Shown one piece after another: positions 8,470-17,278 of a stretch of 64,000 bases of DNA. The stretch lies in the NCBI RefSeq assembly GCF_903815225.1, contig NZ_LR813084.1, positions 3,638,501 to 3,702,500 on the forward strand, written 5' to 3'. The notes beneath the pieces were generated by a model. It did no database searches. It was not told the DNA's origin and saw nothing but the letters and a program-made list of their open reading frames with translations. Every line of letters starts with the position of its first letter. The stretch's first letter is position 1. This stretch comes from Delftia tsuruhatensis. GTDB taxonomy: Bacteria > Pseudomonadota > Gammaproteobacteria > Burkholderiales > Burkholderiaceae_C. A program made the position numbers and the translations under genes.

Positions 8470-9219
8470 ATGCAAGGCACCACCCCGCCGAAGACGAAAA
8501 AGGCCCGCCCGGACGAAGCGCCCGCCGCCGCAGGCGCTGGCGCCACCGCGAGCAAGCGCGAACGCATCCTGGACGCGGCCGAGCGCCTGTTCGCCGAAGG
8601 CGGGTTCGACGGCGTGTCCATGCGCGACATCGCCGCGGCCGCAGGTGTCGGGCTGCCGCTGATCGTCTACCACTTCGAGACCAAGAAGAACCTGTACCGT
8701 GCCCTGTTCGACCGCTACAAGGCCGTGCTGGACGCGCGCCTGGCCGCCCTGCGCCAGCCGCTGGCGCAGGGCGAGGACGCACTGGAGCACATCGCCCGGG
8801 CCTTCGTGCTGCCGGTGATCCAGGGCCAGGGCGGCGAGGCCGGCCTGGCCTACGCCCGGCTGATCGCGCGCGAGACCTCCGACCCGCGCGAGGCCGAGCG
8901 CGGCATCGTGCAGGACTACTTCGACCCCTTCGCCGTCGAGTTCATCCGCGCCATCGAGCAGGCCCTGCCCGAGCTGGGCTCGGACTACGCGCACTGGGCC
9001 TATCTGTTCGCGGTGGGAGCGCTGGTGATGAGCGTGTTCGACCAGCGCATCGAGCGCCTGTCGGCCGGCGCCATGCGCGCGGGCGACATCGAGCACAAGG
9101 CTGACTACTTGGTGCGCTTCATCGTGGCCGGCATCCGGGCGGGCATCGGGCCGGGTAAAGGGGCAGGTAAAGGGGCGGGTACAAGAGCTGCTGGCACAGG
9201 CTTGAGAGGCAGGCGCTGA
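8470..9219 (+). CDS. TetR/AcrR-family transcriptional regulator
   Basis: A 249-residue repressor-type protein. The N-terminal helix-turn-helix spans about residues 33-80 (RERILDAAERLFAEGGFDGV then MRDIAAAAGVGLPLIVYHF), and the remainder is the helical ligand domain. The ATG at 8470 follows AAGGAGA at the right distance; an upstream in-frame extension runs through the operator region and is unlikely to be translated. The C-terminus carries a glycine/lysine-rich tail (PGKGAGKGAGTR) encoded by near-tandem sequence. It diverges from the MFS/cyclase/fumarylacetoacetase operon, its probable target. Confidence 0.88.
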   Translation: MQGTTPPKTKKARPDEAPAAAGAGATASKRERILDAAERLFAEGGFDGVSMRDIAAAAGVGLPLIVYHFETKKNLYRALFDRYKAVLDARLAALRQPLAQGEDALEHIARAFVLPVIQGQGGEAGLAYARLIARETSDPREAERGIVQDYFDPFAVEFIRAIEQALPELGSDYAHWAYLFAVGALVMSVFDQRIERLSAGAMRAGDIEHKADYLVRFIVAGIRAGIGPGKGAGKGAGTRAAGTGLRGRR

Positions 9220-9222
9220 ACA

Positions 9223-10404
9223 TCAGGCCTGGACCGCCACCCCACGGTCCAGCAACTGGCGGATCTGCGCGGCGCTCAGCCCCGCCTCCTGCAGCACCTG
9301 CAGGGTGCTCTGGCCCCGCTGCTGCGGCCGCAGGCGGTAGCTGGCCGGGGTGCGGCCCAGCTTCACGGGCGAGGCCACGGAACGGAAGCCGTCCACCTCC
9401 GCCACCATGCCGCGATGGGCGGTGTGGGGATGGTCCAGGGCCTCGACCACGTTGTGGATCACGCCGCAGGGCACGCCCGTGGCGACCAGCTTCTCGAACA
9501 GCGCCTGCGCATCGAAGCGGGCAAAGGCGGCCTCCAGATCGCGCTTGAGTTCGAAGCGGTGCACGGCCCGCTGGGCATTGGTGGTATAGCGTGGGTCGCT
9601 GGACAGGTGGCCATGGCCCAGGGCTTCGCACAGGCGCTGGAACTGGCCGTTGTTGCCCACGGCCAAGTAGATGGGGTCAGTGGCCGTGGCATAGGTGTCG
9701 TAGGGCGCGATGTTGGGATGGCCGTTGCCCGATCGCTGGGGTGCACGGCCCGTGAACAAGGTGTTGATGGAGTGCGGGTATAGCGAGAAGATGGCGCTGT
9801 CGTACAGGGCCGATTCCACCGACTGGCCCAGGCCGCTGCGCTCGCGCTCGTGCAGCGCCATCAGGATGCCGATGACGGCGTTCAGGCCCGTGGTCACGTC
9901 CACGATGGGCACGCCCATGCGCGTGGCCACACCATCGGGGTCTCCATTGATGCTCATGAGGCCGCTGAGCGCCTGCACGGCCGCGTCGTAGCCCGGCAGT
10001 CCGCCCAGCGGGCCGGTGGTGCCAAAGCCTGTCACGCGGCAGTGGACCAGGCGCGGAAAGCGCTGGCGCAGAACCTCGCCAAAGCCCATTCCCCAGCGCT
10101 CCAGCGTGCCGACCTTGAAGTTTTCGATCAGCACGTCTGCATCTTCCAGCAGCCGCATCACGACTTCACGCCCTTCGGCCCGCGAGAGGTCCAGGCAGAC
10201 CGTGCGCTTGTTGCGGTTGATGCCCGCGAAGTAGGAGGCCATGCCGGCCGCATCGAAGGGAGGGCCCCAGGTCCGCGTCTCGTCGCCGTCGGGGCCTTCG
10301 ATCTTGAGCACGTCGGCACCGTGGTCGCCGAGGATCTGCGCGCACAGCGGCCCGCCGAGCACGCGTGAGAGATCGATCACCTTGAGTCCGTCCATGGCAG
10401 CCAT
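9223..10404 (-). CDS. CaiB/BaiF-family (class III) CoA-transferase
   Basis: A 393-residue family III CoA-transferase, moving CoA between an acyl-CoA donor and a free acid. It begins MDGLKVIDLSRVLGGPLCAQ, carries the DVLIENFKVG segment and the GYDAAVQALSGLMSING region typical of the interlocked-dimer fold, with the catalytic aspartate position in the DVTTG-type segment of this family. The chosen ATG at 10404 follows AAGGAGA; the longer reading would start before that site. It sits 20 bp behind an enoyl-CoA hydratase gene, so the pair probably activates and processes an acid. It faces the TetR gene convergently with only three bases between stops. Confidence 0.9.
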   Translation of the reverse strand: MAAMDGLKVIDLSRVLGGPLCAQILGDHGADVLKIEGPDGDETRTWGPPFDAAGMASYFAGINRNKRTVCLDLSRAEGREVVMRLLEDADVLIENFKVGTLERWGMGFGEVLRQRFPRLVHCRVTGFGTTGPLGGLPGYDAAVQALSGLMSINGDPDGVATRMGVPIVDVTTGLNAVIGILMALHERERSGLGQSVESALYDSAIFSLYPHSINTLFTGRAPQRSGNGHPNIAPYDTYATATDPIYLAVGNNGQFQRLCEALGHGHLSSDPRYTTNAQRAVHRFELKRDLEAAFARFDAQALFEKLVATGVPCGVIHNVVEALDHPHTAHRGMVAEVDGFRSVASPVKLGRTPASYRLRPQQRGQSTLQVLQEAGLSAAQIRQLLDRGVAVQA

Positions 10405-10424
10405 TGCAAGTCTCCTTGAGTGTT

Positions 10425-11288
10425 TCAAATGCCGAGGCTCAAGCCGGCCGCCTGGTTCCAGCTGGCCGGCCGGCGCTCGCGTGCGGCAGCCACGCCTTCG
10501 GGCGCTTCCGAGCGCATCTGCCGTGCAAACAGGTCGGCGGCCGCGTCCAGGTAGCCTTGCAGCGCCTCGCTGGCCGGCAACGGCGCCACGGGCAGCCCGC
10601 CCAGCAGGCGCTTGGTGGCGGCCGAGGCCTGGGGCGCGGTGGCCAGGATGGAGCGCAACACGCGCTGGGCCAGGGGCATGAGTTCCTGCGGCGATTCGGC
10701 CAGGTAGTCGAGCAGGCCGATGCGATGGGCCTCGGTGGCATCGATGCGCTCTGCCGTCAGCACCAGGCGGCGCGCTGCCTGCAGGCCCAGGCGCGCGGCC
10801 ACGAAGGGCAGGATCTGCCCGGGCACCAGGCCGATGGACGCCTCGGGAAAACCGAACCGGGCCAGTGGCGAACCTATGGCGATGTCCACCGCACAGGCCA
10901 GGCCCGCGCCACCGCCCATGGCCGGCCCCTGCACACAGGCCATGGTGACCTGGGGCACGCAGGACAGCTCGGTGAGGAAGTCCCCGTAGCGGCGATTGCC
11001 GGCCGCGATGGGGTCGCGGCCATCGCGGCCTGCCGGTGCGTCCAGCCGGTCCTGGAGATTGCCCAGGTTGCCTCCGGCACTGAAGGCCGTCCCGGCGGCC
11101 GTGAACACGATGGCGCGCACGCCTGGCGCCTGCGAGGCTTCGCGCACGGCCTGGGACAGCGCCTGCACCGTGTCCGCGCCCAGCGGGTTGCGGGCCTCGG
11201 CCCGGTTCAGGTGGATGGTGCAGACCGGCCCGTCTATGGTGCGGAGCACGCAGGCGGGCGCGGCCTGGTCTAGGATGGCGTCGGACAT
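10425..11288 (-). CDS. Enoyl-CoA hydratase/isomerase family protein, LiuC/AtuE-like
   Basis: A 287-residue crotonase-fold enzyme. The two oxyanion-hole segments are clear: FSAGGNLGNLQ and QGPAMGGGAGLACAVD. The segment FGFPEASIGLVPGQILPFVAARLG looks most like methylglutaconyl-CoA or isohexenylglutaconyl-CoA hydratases of the leucine and acyclic terpene pathways. That matches the AtuA/acyl-CoA carboxylase operon a few kilobases away and the LysR gene it diverges from. It would hydrate a carboxylated enoyl-CoA. The neighbouring lyase expected in such pathways is not in the window. The start is the ATG at 11288. Confidence 0.82.
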   Translation of the reverse strand: MSDAILDQAAPACVLRTIDGPVCTIHLNRAEARNPLGADTVQALSQAVREASQAPGVRAIVFTAAGTAFSAGGNLGNLQDRLDAPAGRDGRDPIAAGNRRYGDFLTELSCVPQVTMACVQGPAMGGGAGLACAVDIAIGSPLARFGFPEASIGLVPGQILPFVAARLGLQAARRLVLTAERIDATEAHRIGLLDYLAESPQELMPLAQRVLRSILATAPQASAATKRLLGGLPVAPLPASEALQGYLDAAADLFARQMRSEAPEGVAAARERRPASWNQAAGLSLGI

Positions 11289-11370
11289 GGTTTCCTCCGA
11301 TGGAATGCGGCGTTCAGACAAGAAAGAAGGCCTTTGAAGGCTGGCAAGGAGACAAAGTGCACCCGACCAC

Positions 11371-12240
11371 ATGGCAGGGACCGGCCACGCGATGACGGCC
11401 CGCAACCTCGACATCAGCCTGCTGCGCACCTTCGTGGCCGTGGCGGAGCGCGAGAGCTTCACCAATGCCGCCGAGAAGGTTTACCGTACCCAGGCAGCGG
11501 TCTCGCAGCAGATGCAAAAACTGGAAGCCCTGCTGGGCTGCGCGCTGTTCGAGCGCGTGGGCCGGCGCAAGCGCCTGACGACCGAGGGCGCGCGGCTGCT
11601 GGAATACGCGCGGCGCATGGTCAGCCTCAACGACGAGGCCTACCGCGCCATCACCGAGGAGACCTTCTCCCACCCGGTGCGCATAGGCGTCTGCGCCGAC
11701 GCGCTGGACGCCCTGCTGCCCGCCTACCTGGAGCTGTGCGCCGAGAACTTTCCTAAGCTCAGCATCGACATCCAGGTGGGGCGCAGCCGCTGGCTGGCCT
11801 CGGCGCTGCGCCGGGGCGACGTGGACCTGCTGGTGGACATTGCCGCCCATGCGGGCTTCGAGCAGCTGGTGCTGCGTACCTCGCCCGTGGCCTGGATCGC
11901 GGGTGCGCGCTACCACCACCAGGCCGGCAGCTCCGTGCCGCTGATCCTCATGGACAACGCCTGCCCGTTTCGCAGCAGCATGGTGCAGGCCCTGGACGAG
12001 GCCGGCATCGGCTGGCATGCGGCCTTCCAGACTTCCACCCTGGCCGGTGTGCGTGCCGCCGTGCGTGCGGGCCTGGGCATCACGGCCCGCACGGTGGAGA
12101 TGCTGGCCCCAGACGTGCGCGTGCTCGACCCCCAGGTCCGCCTGCCCGCCCTCGCCCCCATGCGGTTTCACCTTTACTGGCGCGCCGACGCGCTGGATGA
12201 CAGCGCAAGAAAAGTGCTTCATCTGATCGCTCCGCGTTGA
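11371..12240 (+). CDS. LysR-family transcriptional regulator
   Basis: A 289-residue LysR-type regulator with the N-terminal winged helix (DISLLRTFVAVAERESFTNA, then TQAAVSQQMQKLE) and a PBP2-type effector domain. An alternative ATG at 11392 would remove seven residues. It is flanked by the CoA-transferase/hydratase genes (divergent) and by the AtuA carboxylase operon (its Bug gene converges on it), so it may coordinate both. A T-N11-A palindrome characteristic of LysR binding lies upstream of the carboxylase operon at 20244-20258. Confidence 0.9.
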   Translation: MAGTGHAMTARNLDISLLRTFVAVAERESFTNAAEKVYRTQAAVSQQMQKLEALLGCALFERVGRRKRLTTEGARLLEYARRMVSLNDEAYRAITEETFSHPVRIGVCADALDALLPAYLELCAENFPKLSIDIQVGRSRWLASALRRGDVDLLVDIAAHAGFEQLVLRTSPVAWIAGARYHHQAGSSVPLILMDNACPFRSSMVQALDEAGIGWHAAFQTSTLAGVRAAVRAGLGITARTVEMLAPDVRVLDPQVRLPALAPMRFHLYWRADALDDSARKVLHLIAPR

Positions 12241-12264
12241 GTCGCCATGGCGCATTGCCCCGGC

Positions 12265-13314
12265 TCAGGGGGCCGTCATGCCCGCCTCGGTGATGATCCG
12301 CCCCCACAGCCGGGTATCGCGCTCCTGCAGGAAGAGCAGGTGCTCGGGCGACACGGGCGTGGGCACCAGTCCCTTGCCGACCAGGAAGTCCTTGCCCGCC
12401 GCGCTGGACAGGGCCTCGCCCACCCATTGCGACAGCAGGACCGAGACGGCGGGCGGCGTGGCGGCCCTGGCGCTCCAGACGGCGATCCAGGAACTCACGT
12501 CGAAGTCGGGGTAGCCCAGCTCGGCCACGGTGGGCACATCGGGCAGGCTGGGTATGCGCTGGGCGCTGGACAGCGCCAACGCATGCACCGTGCCGGCCTT
12601 GACCTGGGGCAGCGCCGTGAGCATGTCGCAGAAGTAGTAGTCGAATTGCCCGCCGATCAGGTCCGTCATGGCCTGGGCGCTGCTTTTGTAGGGCACGTTG
12701 ACGGCATTGATCCGGGTGAGCTGCTTGAAGCGCTCGCCCGCGATGCGCCCGCCCACATTGGCGCTGGCAAAGGACAGCTGCGATCCCTGCCTGCGCGCCC
12801 AGGCCAGGAAGTCGGTCGCCGTGGCCTGGGCGATGCGCCGGGGGTTGACCAGCATGGCATAGGGCGTGGTCGCCATGGTGGCCAGCGGCGTGAAATCGCC
12901 CTGCGGGCTATAGCCCAGCTTGCGGTAGATGGTGGCGTTGGCCGCATGCGTGGACGATCCCGACACCAGCAGGTTGTAGGCATCGCCGGGCGCGCGCAGC
13001 ACGTACTCGGCCGCGATGTTGCCGTCCGCGCCGGGCCGGTTCTCCACGATGGCGGGCTTGCCGCCGCGCTGGGCGATGGCCTCGCCCACATAGCGCGCAA
13101 TGCTGTCCGAGGCGCCACCCGCTCCGTAGGCGACGACGATGCGCACGGGCTTGTCCAGACGGCTGCCCTGCGCCAGGGCCAGCGGTGGCAGCGCGGCCAC
13201 CAGGCCCGCGGCACAGCCGCCCCGCAGCCAGGCGCGGCGGGACGAGGGCATAGGCATGGGCCTGAACGTGCTCGGGCCGCAGCCCTCTGGGGTTTCCAGT
13301 TCCTGCGTCTGCAT
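12265..13314 (-). CDS. Bug-family tripartite tricarboxylate transporter substrate-binding protein (Tat-like signal)
   Basis: A 349-residue periplasmic receptor. A 25-residue leader precedes SRRAWLRGGCAAGLVAALP, which looks like a twin-arginine signal, with cleavage near LALAQ. Family motifs include VAYGAGGASDSIARY, IVENRPGADGN, NVPYKSSAQAMTDLIGGQ and PTVAELGYPDF. The ATG follows AAGGAGA at seven bases. It is the last gene of the acyl-CoA carboxylase/AtuA operon, 12 bp after the AtuA gene, so it presumably captures the acid entering that pathway. No TctA/TctB partner is present locally. Confidence 0.92.
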   Translation of the reverse strand: MQTQELETPEGCGPSTFRPMPMPSSRRAWLRGGCAAGLVAALPPLALAQGSRLDKPVRIVVAYGAGGASDSIARYVGEAIAQRGGKPAIVENRPGADGNIAAEYVLRAPGDAYNLLVSGSSTHAANATIYRKLGYSPQGDFTPLATMATTPYAMLVNPRRIAQATATDFLAWARRQGSQLSFASANVGGRIAGERFKQLTRINAVNVPYKSSAQAMTDLIGGQFDYYFCDMLTALPQVKAGTVHALALSSAQRIPSLPDVPTVAELGYPDFDVSSWIAVWSARAATPPAVSVLLSQWVGEALSSAAGKDFLVGKGLVPTPVSPEHLLFLQERDTRLWGRIITEAGMTAP

Positions 13315-13326
13315 GATCGATCTCCT

Positions 13327-15213
13327 TCACAGTGATGCGCCGGGCGCGCGGGCGGCCACGGGCGGGCCCTGGGGAGCCAGGGCCCGCGGGCAGTCGATTT
13401 CCATATCGAGCAGCATCTGGGCATAGCACTTGCCCAGCGGATCGGAGCGCAGGCTGCAGGAGCCGCCGCCGCCCAGCGCCTGGCGCAGCACGAAGTTCAA
13501 TGCGCCCAGGCCAGGCAGTTCGTAGCGCGTGACCGGCCCGCTGGCCAGGTGGGCGAAGTAGGCCTGCACGCGATCGGCGCTGGCCTGTTCGCGCAGCACG
13601 GGCAGCCATTGCGGTGCACGCGCCATGAGGCCAATGTTGGCGTCGTCCCCCTTGTCGCCGCTGCGGCCATGGGCGATCCAGCCCAGCGGCACACGCACGG
13701 TGTCCTCGTCCGACGGCATCGCGGCGGGAGCCTCCGCCACGGCGGCCTCATCAGCGATGGCTGACGCCACCCCATCCGCCGTAACTGCGACCGTGACCGG
13801 GACCGGGACCGGGACCGGCAAGGCATCGGCCGCCACCTGGCATTGCACGGCCACGGCCGCCTTGGGCAGCAGGAAGGAGGCGGTGCGAATAACGCTTTGC
13901 ACCTCGGACCGGCCGCCGAAGTGGCTGCGCGTGCCCGGACCCATGGAGGTACCGGCCGAGGAGGCTTCCTTTTGCAAAAAGCCCAGCGCGCGCCGGTCCG
14001 CATGCCGCGCGGCAATGCGCAGCACGATCTCGCGGCTATCGGCCACGCGGCGGTGGGGGCCGTACATGGACTCGGCGCCCAGCAGTTCCACCAGCGTTTC
14101 GCCATAGTCGGCAAAGCCCGCCGCACGCATCTGCACACGGGTGCGCGCCAGCAGCGCCTGGGCCGTGCGGCGGGCCTTGTCCATGGCGCGCTGGCCACGG
14201 ATGGCCATCATGATGGCGATCTGCCAGCCCTGCTGGTAGGTGGCCGTGACCTTGTAGCCCGGCCCTGGCGCGCGCCCCCGTGCACCGCCGACGCGCACGC
14301 GCCCGCCCTCGCCGCCATGGCCAGCCAGGTCCTCGATGCGCACCTGCGAGAAGTCGCAGACCACGTCGGGCAGCGCATAGGCGCAGGGATCGCCTATCTC
14401 GTAGAGCAGTTGCTCGCCCACGGTCTGGCGCGTGACAAGGCCCCCGCGCCCTGCGGGCTGGAACAGCTCGAAGCCGCCATCGGCCTGCATGCGCACCAGC
14501 GGATAGCCGATGTCGGCCCAGTCGGGGACGGACTCCCAGTCGGTGAACAGGCCGCCCGTGGCCTGGGCGCCGCACTCGACCAGGTGGCCGGCCAGGCTGG
14601 CCTGGGCCAGGCGGTCGTAGTCGTCCATGCGCCAGCCGAACTCGTGGATGGCAATGCCCAGCAGCGCCGCACTGTCCACACAGCGGCCCGTGACCACGAT
14701 GTCGGCGCCGCCGTCAAGCGCACGGGCGATGGGCCCGGCGCCCAGATAGGCGTTGGCCGACATCAGCGGCGGCAGCTGCGCGGGCAGCGGCTCCTGCAGC
14801 CAGGGCTCGAAGTCCTGCTGTCGGTCCAGCACATCGTCGCCCGTGACGATGGCGACCTTGACCTGCACGCCCTGCTCGCGCGCCAGCGCCAGGATGGCAT
14901 CGCGGCAGCCTGCAGGATGCAGCCCCCCCGCATTGGAGACCAGGCGCACGCCCTTGTCGCGGATGGCCCGCAGATGGGGCCCGACCGCCGCCGTCACGAA
15001 GTCGGTGGCATAGCCCAGTTCGGGCGAGCGCAGCCGTGCGCGCTGCAGGACGGACATGGTGGTCTCGGCCAGGTAGTCGAACACCAGGTACTGCAGGCCC
15101 GGCTGCTGCAAAAGCTGGGGCACGGCCATCTGGGAGTCGCCCCAGAAACCCGATGCACCGCCGATGAGCACCGTGTGCTGCGCGGGCCGGTCCGGTAGGT
15201 TCAAGCGGCTCAT
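13327..15213 (-). CDS. atuA: AtuA-family protein (acyclic terpene utilisation, DUF1446), two-domain form
   Basis: A 628-residue protein whose main domain (about 10-450) begins VLIGGASGFWGDSQMAVPQL and contains VSNAGGLHPAGCRDAI, typical of AtuA/DUF1446. A second conserved domain (about 525-610) has IAHGRSGDKGDDANIGLMA. In Pseudomonas AtuA is required for citronellol/geraniol growth and is encoded with geranyl-CoA carboxylase; its biochemical role is not settled. Here the domains are joined by a low-complexity Pro/Val/Ala linker encoded by tandem GACCGG units. It overlaps the biotin carboxylase gene by four bases, so it is translationally coupled to the carboxylase. Whether the substrate is terpenoid is inference. 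Confidence 0.85.
   Translation of the reverse strand: MSRLNLPDRPAQHTVLIGGASGFWGDSQMAVPQLLQQPGLQYLVFDYLAETTMSVLQRARLRSPELGYATDFVTAAVGPHLRAIRDKGVRLVSNAGGLHPAGCRDAILALAREQGVQVKVAIVTGDDVLDRQQDFEPWLQEPLPAQLPPLMSANAYLGAGPIARALDGGADIVVTGRCVDSAALLGIAIHEFGWRMDDYDRLAQASLAGHLVECGAQATGGLFTDWESVPDWADIGYPLVRMQADGGFELFQPAGRGGLVTRQTVGEQLLYEIGDPCAYALPDVVCDFSQVRIEDLAGHGGEGGRVRVGGARGRAPGPGYKVTATYQQGWQIAIMMAIRGQRAMDKARRTAQALLARTRVQMRAAGFADYGETLVELLGAESMYGPHRRVADSREIVLRIAARHADRRALGFLQKEASSAGTSMGPGTRSHFGGRSEVQSVIRTASFLLPKAAVAVQCQVAADALPVPVPVPVTVAVTADGVASAIADEAAVAEAPAAMPSDEDTVRVPLGWIAHGRSGDKGDDANIGLMARAPQWLPVLREQASADRVQAYFAHLASGPVTRYELPGLGALNFVLRQALGGGGSCSLRSDPLGKCYAQMLLDMEIDCPRALAPQGPPVAARAPGASL
13791..13818. repeat. 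Tandem GACCGG repeats inside the AtuA linker
   Basis: About four and a half copies of a 6-bp unit (GACCGG on the + strand) encode the alternating Pro-Val run of the interdomain linker. Unit changes would lengthen or shorten the linker by two residues without changing frame. Confidence 0.7.
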
Positions 15214-17264
15214 GACAGCTCCTTGTCTTCATCGGCACGCACCTGCAGCAGCACCTGGCCCGCGGCCAGCTGCATGCCCGGGCGCACGCCCAGCGCCGCG
15301 ATGCGGCCCGCGCCGGGCGCTGCCAGCGGCATTTCCATCTTCATGGACTCGATCACCAGCAGGGTATCGCCCCGCTCCACCCGCTGGCCCTCGTCCACCA
15401 GCACGGCGATGACACGGCCGCTCATGGGCGCGCGCAACGCCCCTCCCCCGCCCGCACTGCCGTGGCCGGCATCGAAGCGCAGCAGGCGCTCGAACACGAA
15501 GCTGTCCGCACCGTCCTGTACCCAGAGCTGCCCGCTGGCGTCCTGGTGGCAGTGCAGTGGCCGGTACAGGCCGTCGATCTCCAGCCCCAGCAGACCCGTC
15601 TGGGGCTCCCAGCGCAGATTGCCCAGTTGCCAGGAAACGGAGAGAGAGGGGGCCGCAGGCGCAGGATCGGTGGCACCGCGCGCCATGGGCGGCGGGCCAT
15701 CCTCGCAGATCAGTTGCAGCCCGCCCCCGGTGTGGCTCAGCGTGTAGCCCTGCGCCGGGGATGGCGACGCCGGGTGGCTGGCATCGCGCAGCCACAGCGA
15801 CCGGCCCGGCAACCGGTCCGTGATCCGGCCCGCAGCGACGGCGCCTGCCGCCAGGCCGATGCCGCCGCCCAGCAAAAGCGCGGCCGCCGCACGCGCATGG
15901 GGCGAGGGTGTGCGCCGCCAGGGGTCCTGCCCCAGGTCCTGGCGCCCCAGGAAATCCGTGGTCACCTCGCCTGCAGCGAACTGCGGATGCGCCAGGCAGC
16001 GGCGCAGAAAGCCCAGGTTGCTGCGCACGCCCAGCAGCGCCGTGCGTTCGCAGGCCTGGCGCAGGCTTGCCAGGCAGGCCTCGCGGCTGTCGCCCCAGGC
16101 CATGAGCTTGGCCACCATGGAGTCATAGAAGGGCCCGATTTCGGCGCCATCCTCCAGGCAGGTGTCGGCACGCACCTCGGGCGGCGCGCGCCACAGGCCC
16201 ACCGTGCCGACCTGGGGCAGGTAGCCCTGCCAGGGGTCTTCGGCACACAGGCGCAGCTCGATGGCATGGCCGCGCAGGCGCACGTCCTGCTGTGCCGGCG
16301 CCAGCGGCTGGCCCTGGGCGATGCGGATCTGCTGCTCCACCAGATCCAGCCCCGTGACCAGCTCGGTCACGCCATGCTCCACCTGCAGGCGCGTGTTCAT
16401 CTCCATGAAGTAAAAGCGCCGCTGCGCGTCCAGCAGGAACTCCAGCGTGCCTGCGCCCGTGTAGCCGATGGCCTCGCAGGCCTTGCGCGCCACCTCGCCC
16501 ATCGCCTGGCGCAGCGCCTCGTCCACGGCGGGCGACGGCGCCTCCTCGATCAGTTTCTGGAAGCGCCGCTGGGTCGAGCAGTCGCGCTCGCCCAGGTGCA
16601 GGCAGCGGCCATGCTCGTCGCACAGCACCTGCACTTCGATATGGCGGCCATGCTCTATGGCGCGCTCCAGGATGATCTCGTCCGAGCCGAAGGCGCTGGC
16701 CGCCTCCGACCGCGCCTGGCGCAGCAGCGCCTCCAGTTCATCTTCGCGGCGCACCACGCGCATGCCCCGGCCGCCACCGCCCGCCGCAGCCTTCAGGATC
16801 ACAGGAAAGCCGATGCGCCGCGCGGCATCCAGTACCTGGCGCGCATCGCCATGGGCCGCCGCCCCAGGCACCGTGGGCACGCCTGCGGCGTCCATGGCCT
16901 GCTTGGCCCGGGCCTTGTTGCCCATCAGGTCGATCACGCCCGGCGAGGGCCCCACGAACACCAGCCCCGCATCGGCCACGGCCTGCGCGAAGTCCGCGTT
17001 CTCGGACAGGAAGCCATAGCCCGGATGGAGGGCCTGGGCGCCCGCACGCCGGCAGGCCGCGATCAGCGCCGCGCCATCGCGGTAGCTCTGGTCGGCCGGC
17101 GTGGGGCCTATGTGCACGGCCAGGTCGGCAAGGCGCACATGGGGGCTGTGCGCATCGGCATCGGAATACACGGCCACGCAGCGCAGGCCCATGCGCCGCG
17201 CCGTGCGCATGATGCGCAGAGCGATCTCTCCACGGTTGGCGATCAGCAGGGTGTCGAAGCGCAT
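15210..17264 (-). CDS. Acyl-CoA carboxylase alpha subunit (biotin carboxylase plus biotin carrier)
   Basis: A 684-residue fused subunit: biotin carboxylase N-domain from MRFDTLLIANRGEIALRI, ATP-grasp glycine loop AAGGGGRGMRVV (about residues 160-171), the HIEVQVLCD and EMNTRLQVEHGVTE catalytic segments, a BT-like linker region and a C-terminal biotinyl domain with ESMKMEMPLA carrying the biotinylated lysine. It carboxylates biotin with ATP and bicarbonate and passes CO2 to the carboxyltransferase encoded two genes upstream. The ATG at 17264 follows GGGGAGC; a TTG at 17282 would overlap the previous gene. With AtuA and the dehydrogenase beside it, a methylcrotonyl- or geranyl-CoA type carboxylase is most likely. 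Confidence 0.92.
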   Translation of the reverse strand: MRFDTLLIANRGEIALRIMRTARRMGLRCVAVYSDADAHSPHVRLADLAVHIGPTPADQSYRDGAALIAACRRAGAQALHPGYGFLSENADFAQAVADAGLVFVGPSPGVIDLMGNKARAKQAMDAAGVPTVPGAAAHGDARQVLDAARRIGFPVILKAAAGGGGRGMRVVRREDELEALLRQARSEAASAFGSDEIILERAIEHGRHIEVQVLCDEHGRCLHLGERDCSTQRRFQKLIEEAPSPAVDEALRQAMGEVARKACEAIGYTGAGTLEFLLDAQRRFYFMEMNTRLQVEHGVTELVTGLDLVEQQIRIAQGQPLAPAQQDVRLRGHAIELRLCAEDPWQGYLPQVGTVGLWRAPPEVRADTCLEDGAEIGPFYDSMVAKLMAWGDSREACLASLRQACERTALLGVRSNLGFLRRCLAHPQFAAGEVTTDFLGRQDLGQDPWRRTPSPHARAAAALLLGGGIGLAAGAVAAGRITDRLPGRSLWLRDASHPASPSPAQGYTLSHTGGGLQLICEDGPPPMARGATDPAPAAPSLSVSWQLGNLRWEPQTGLLGLEIDGLYRPLHCHQDASGQLWVQDGADSFVFERLLRFDAGHGSAGGGGALRAPMSGRVIAVLVDEGQRVERGDTLLVIESMKMEMPLAAPGAGRIAALGVRPGMQLAAGQVLLQVRADEDKELS

Positions 17265-17278
17265 GTCCGGCTCCCCGC

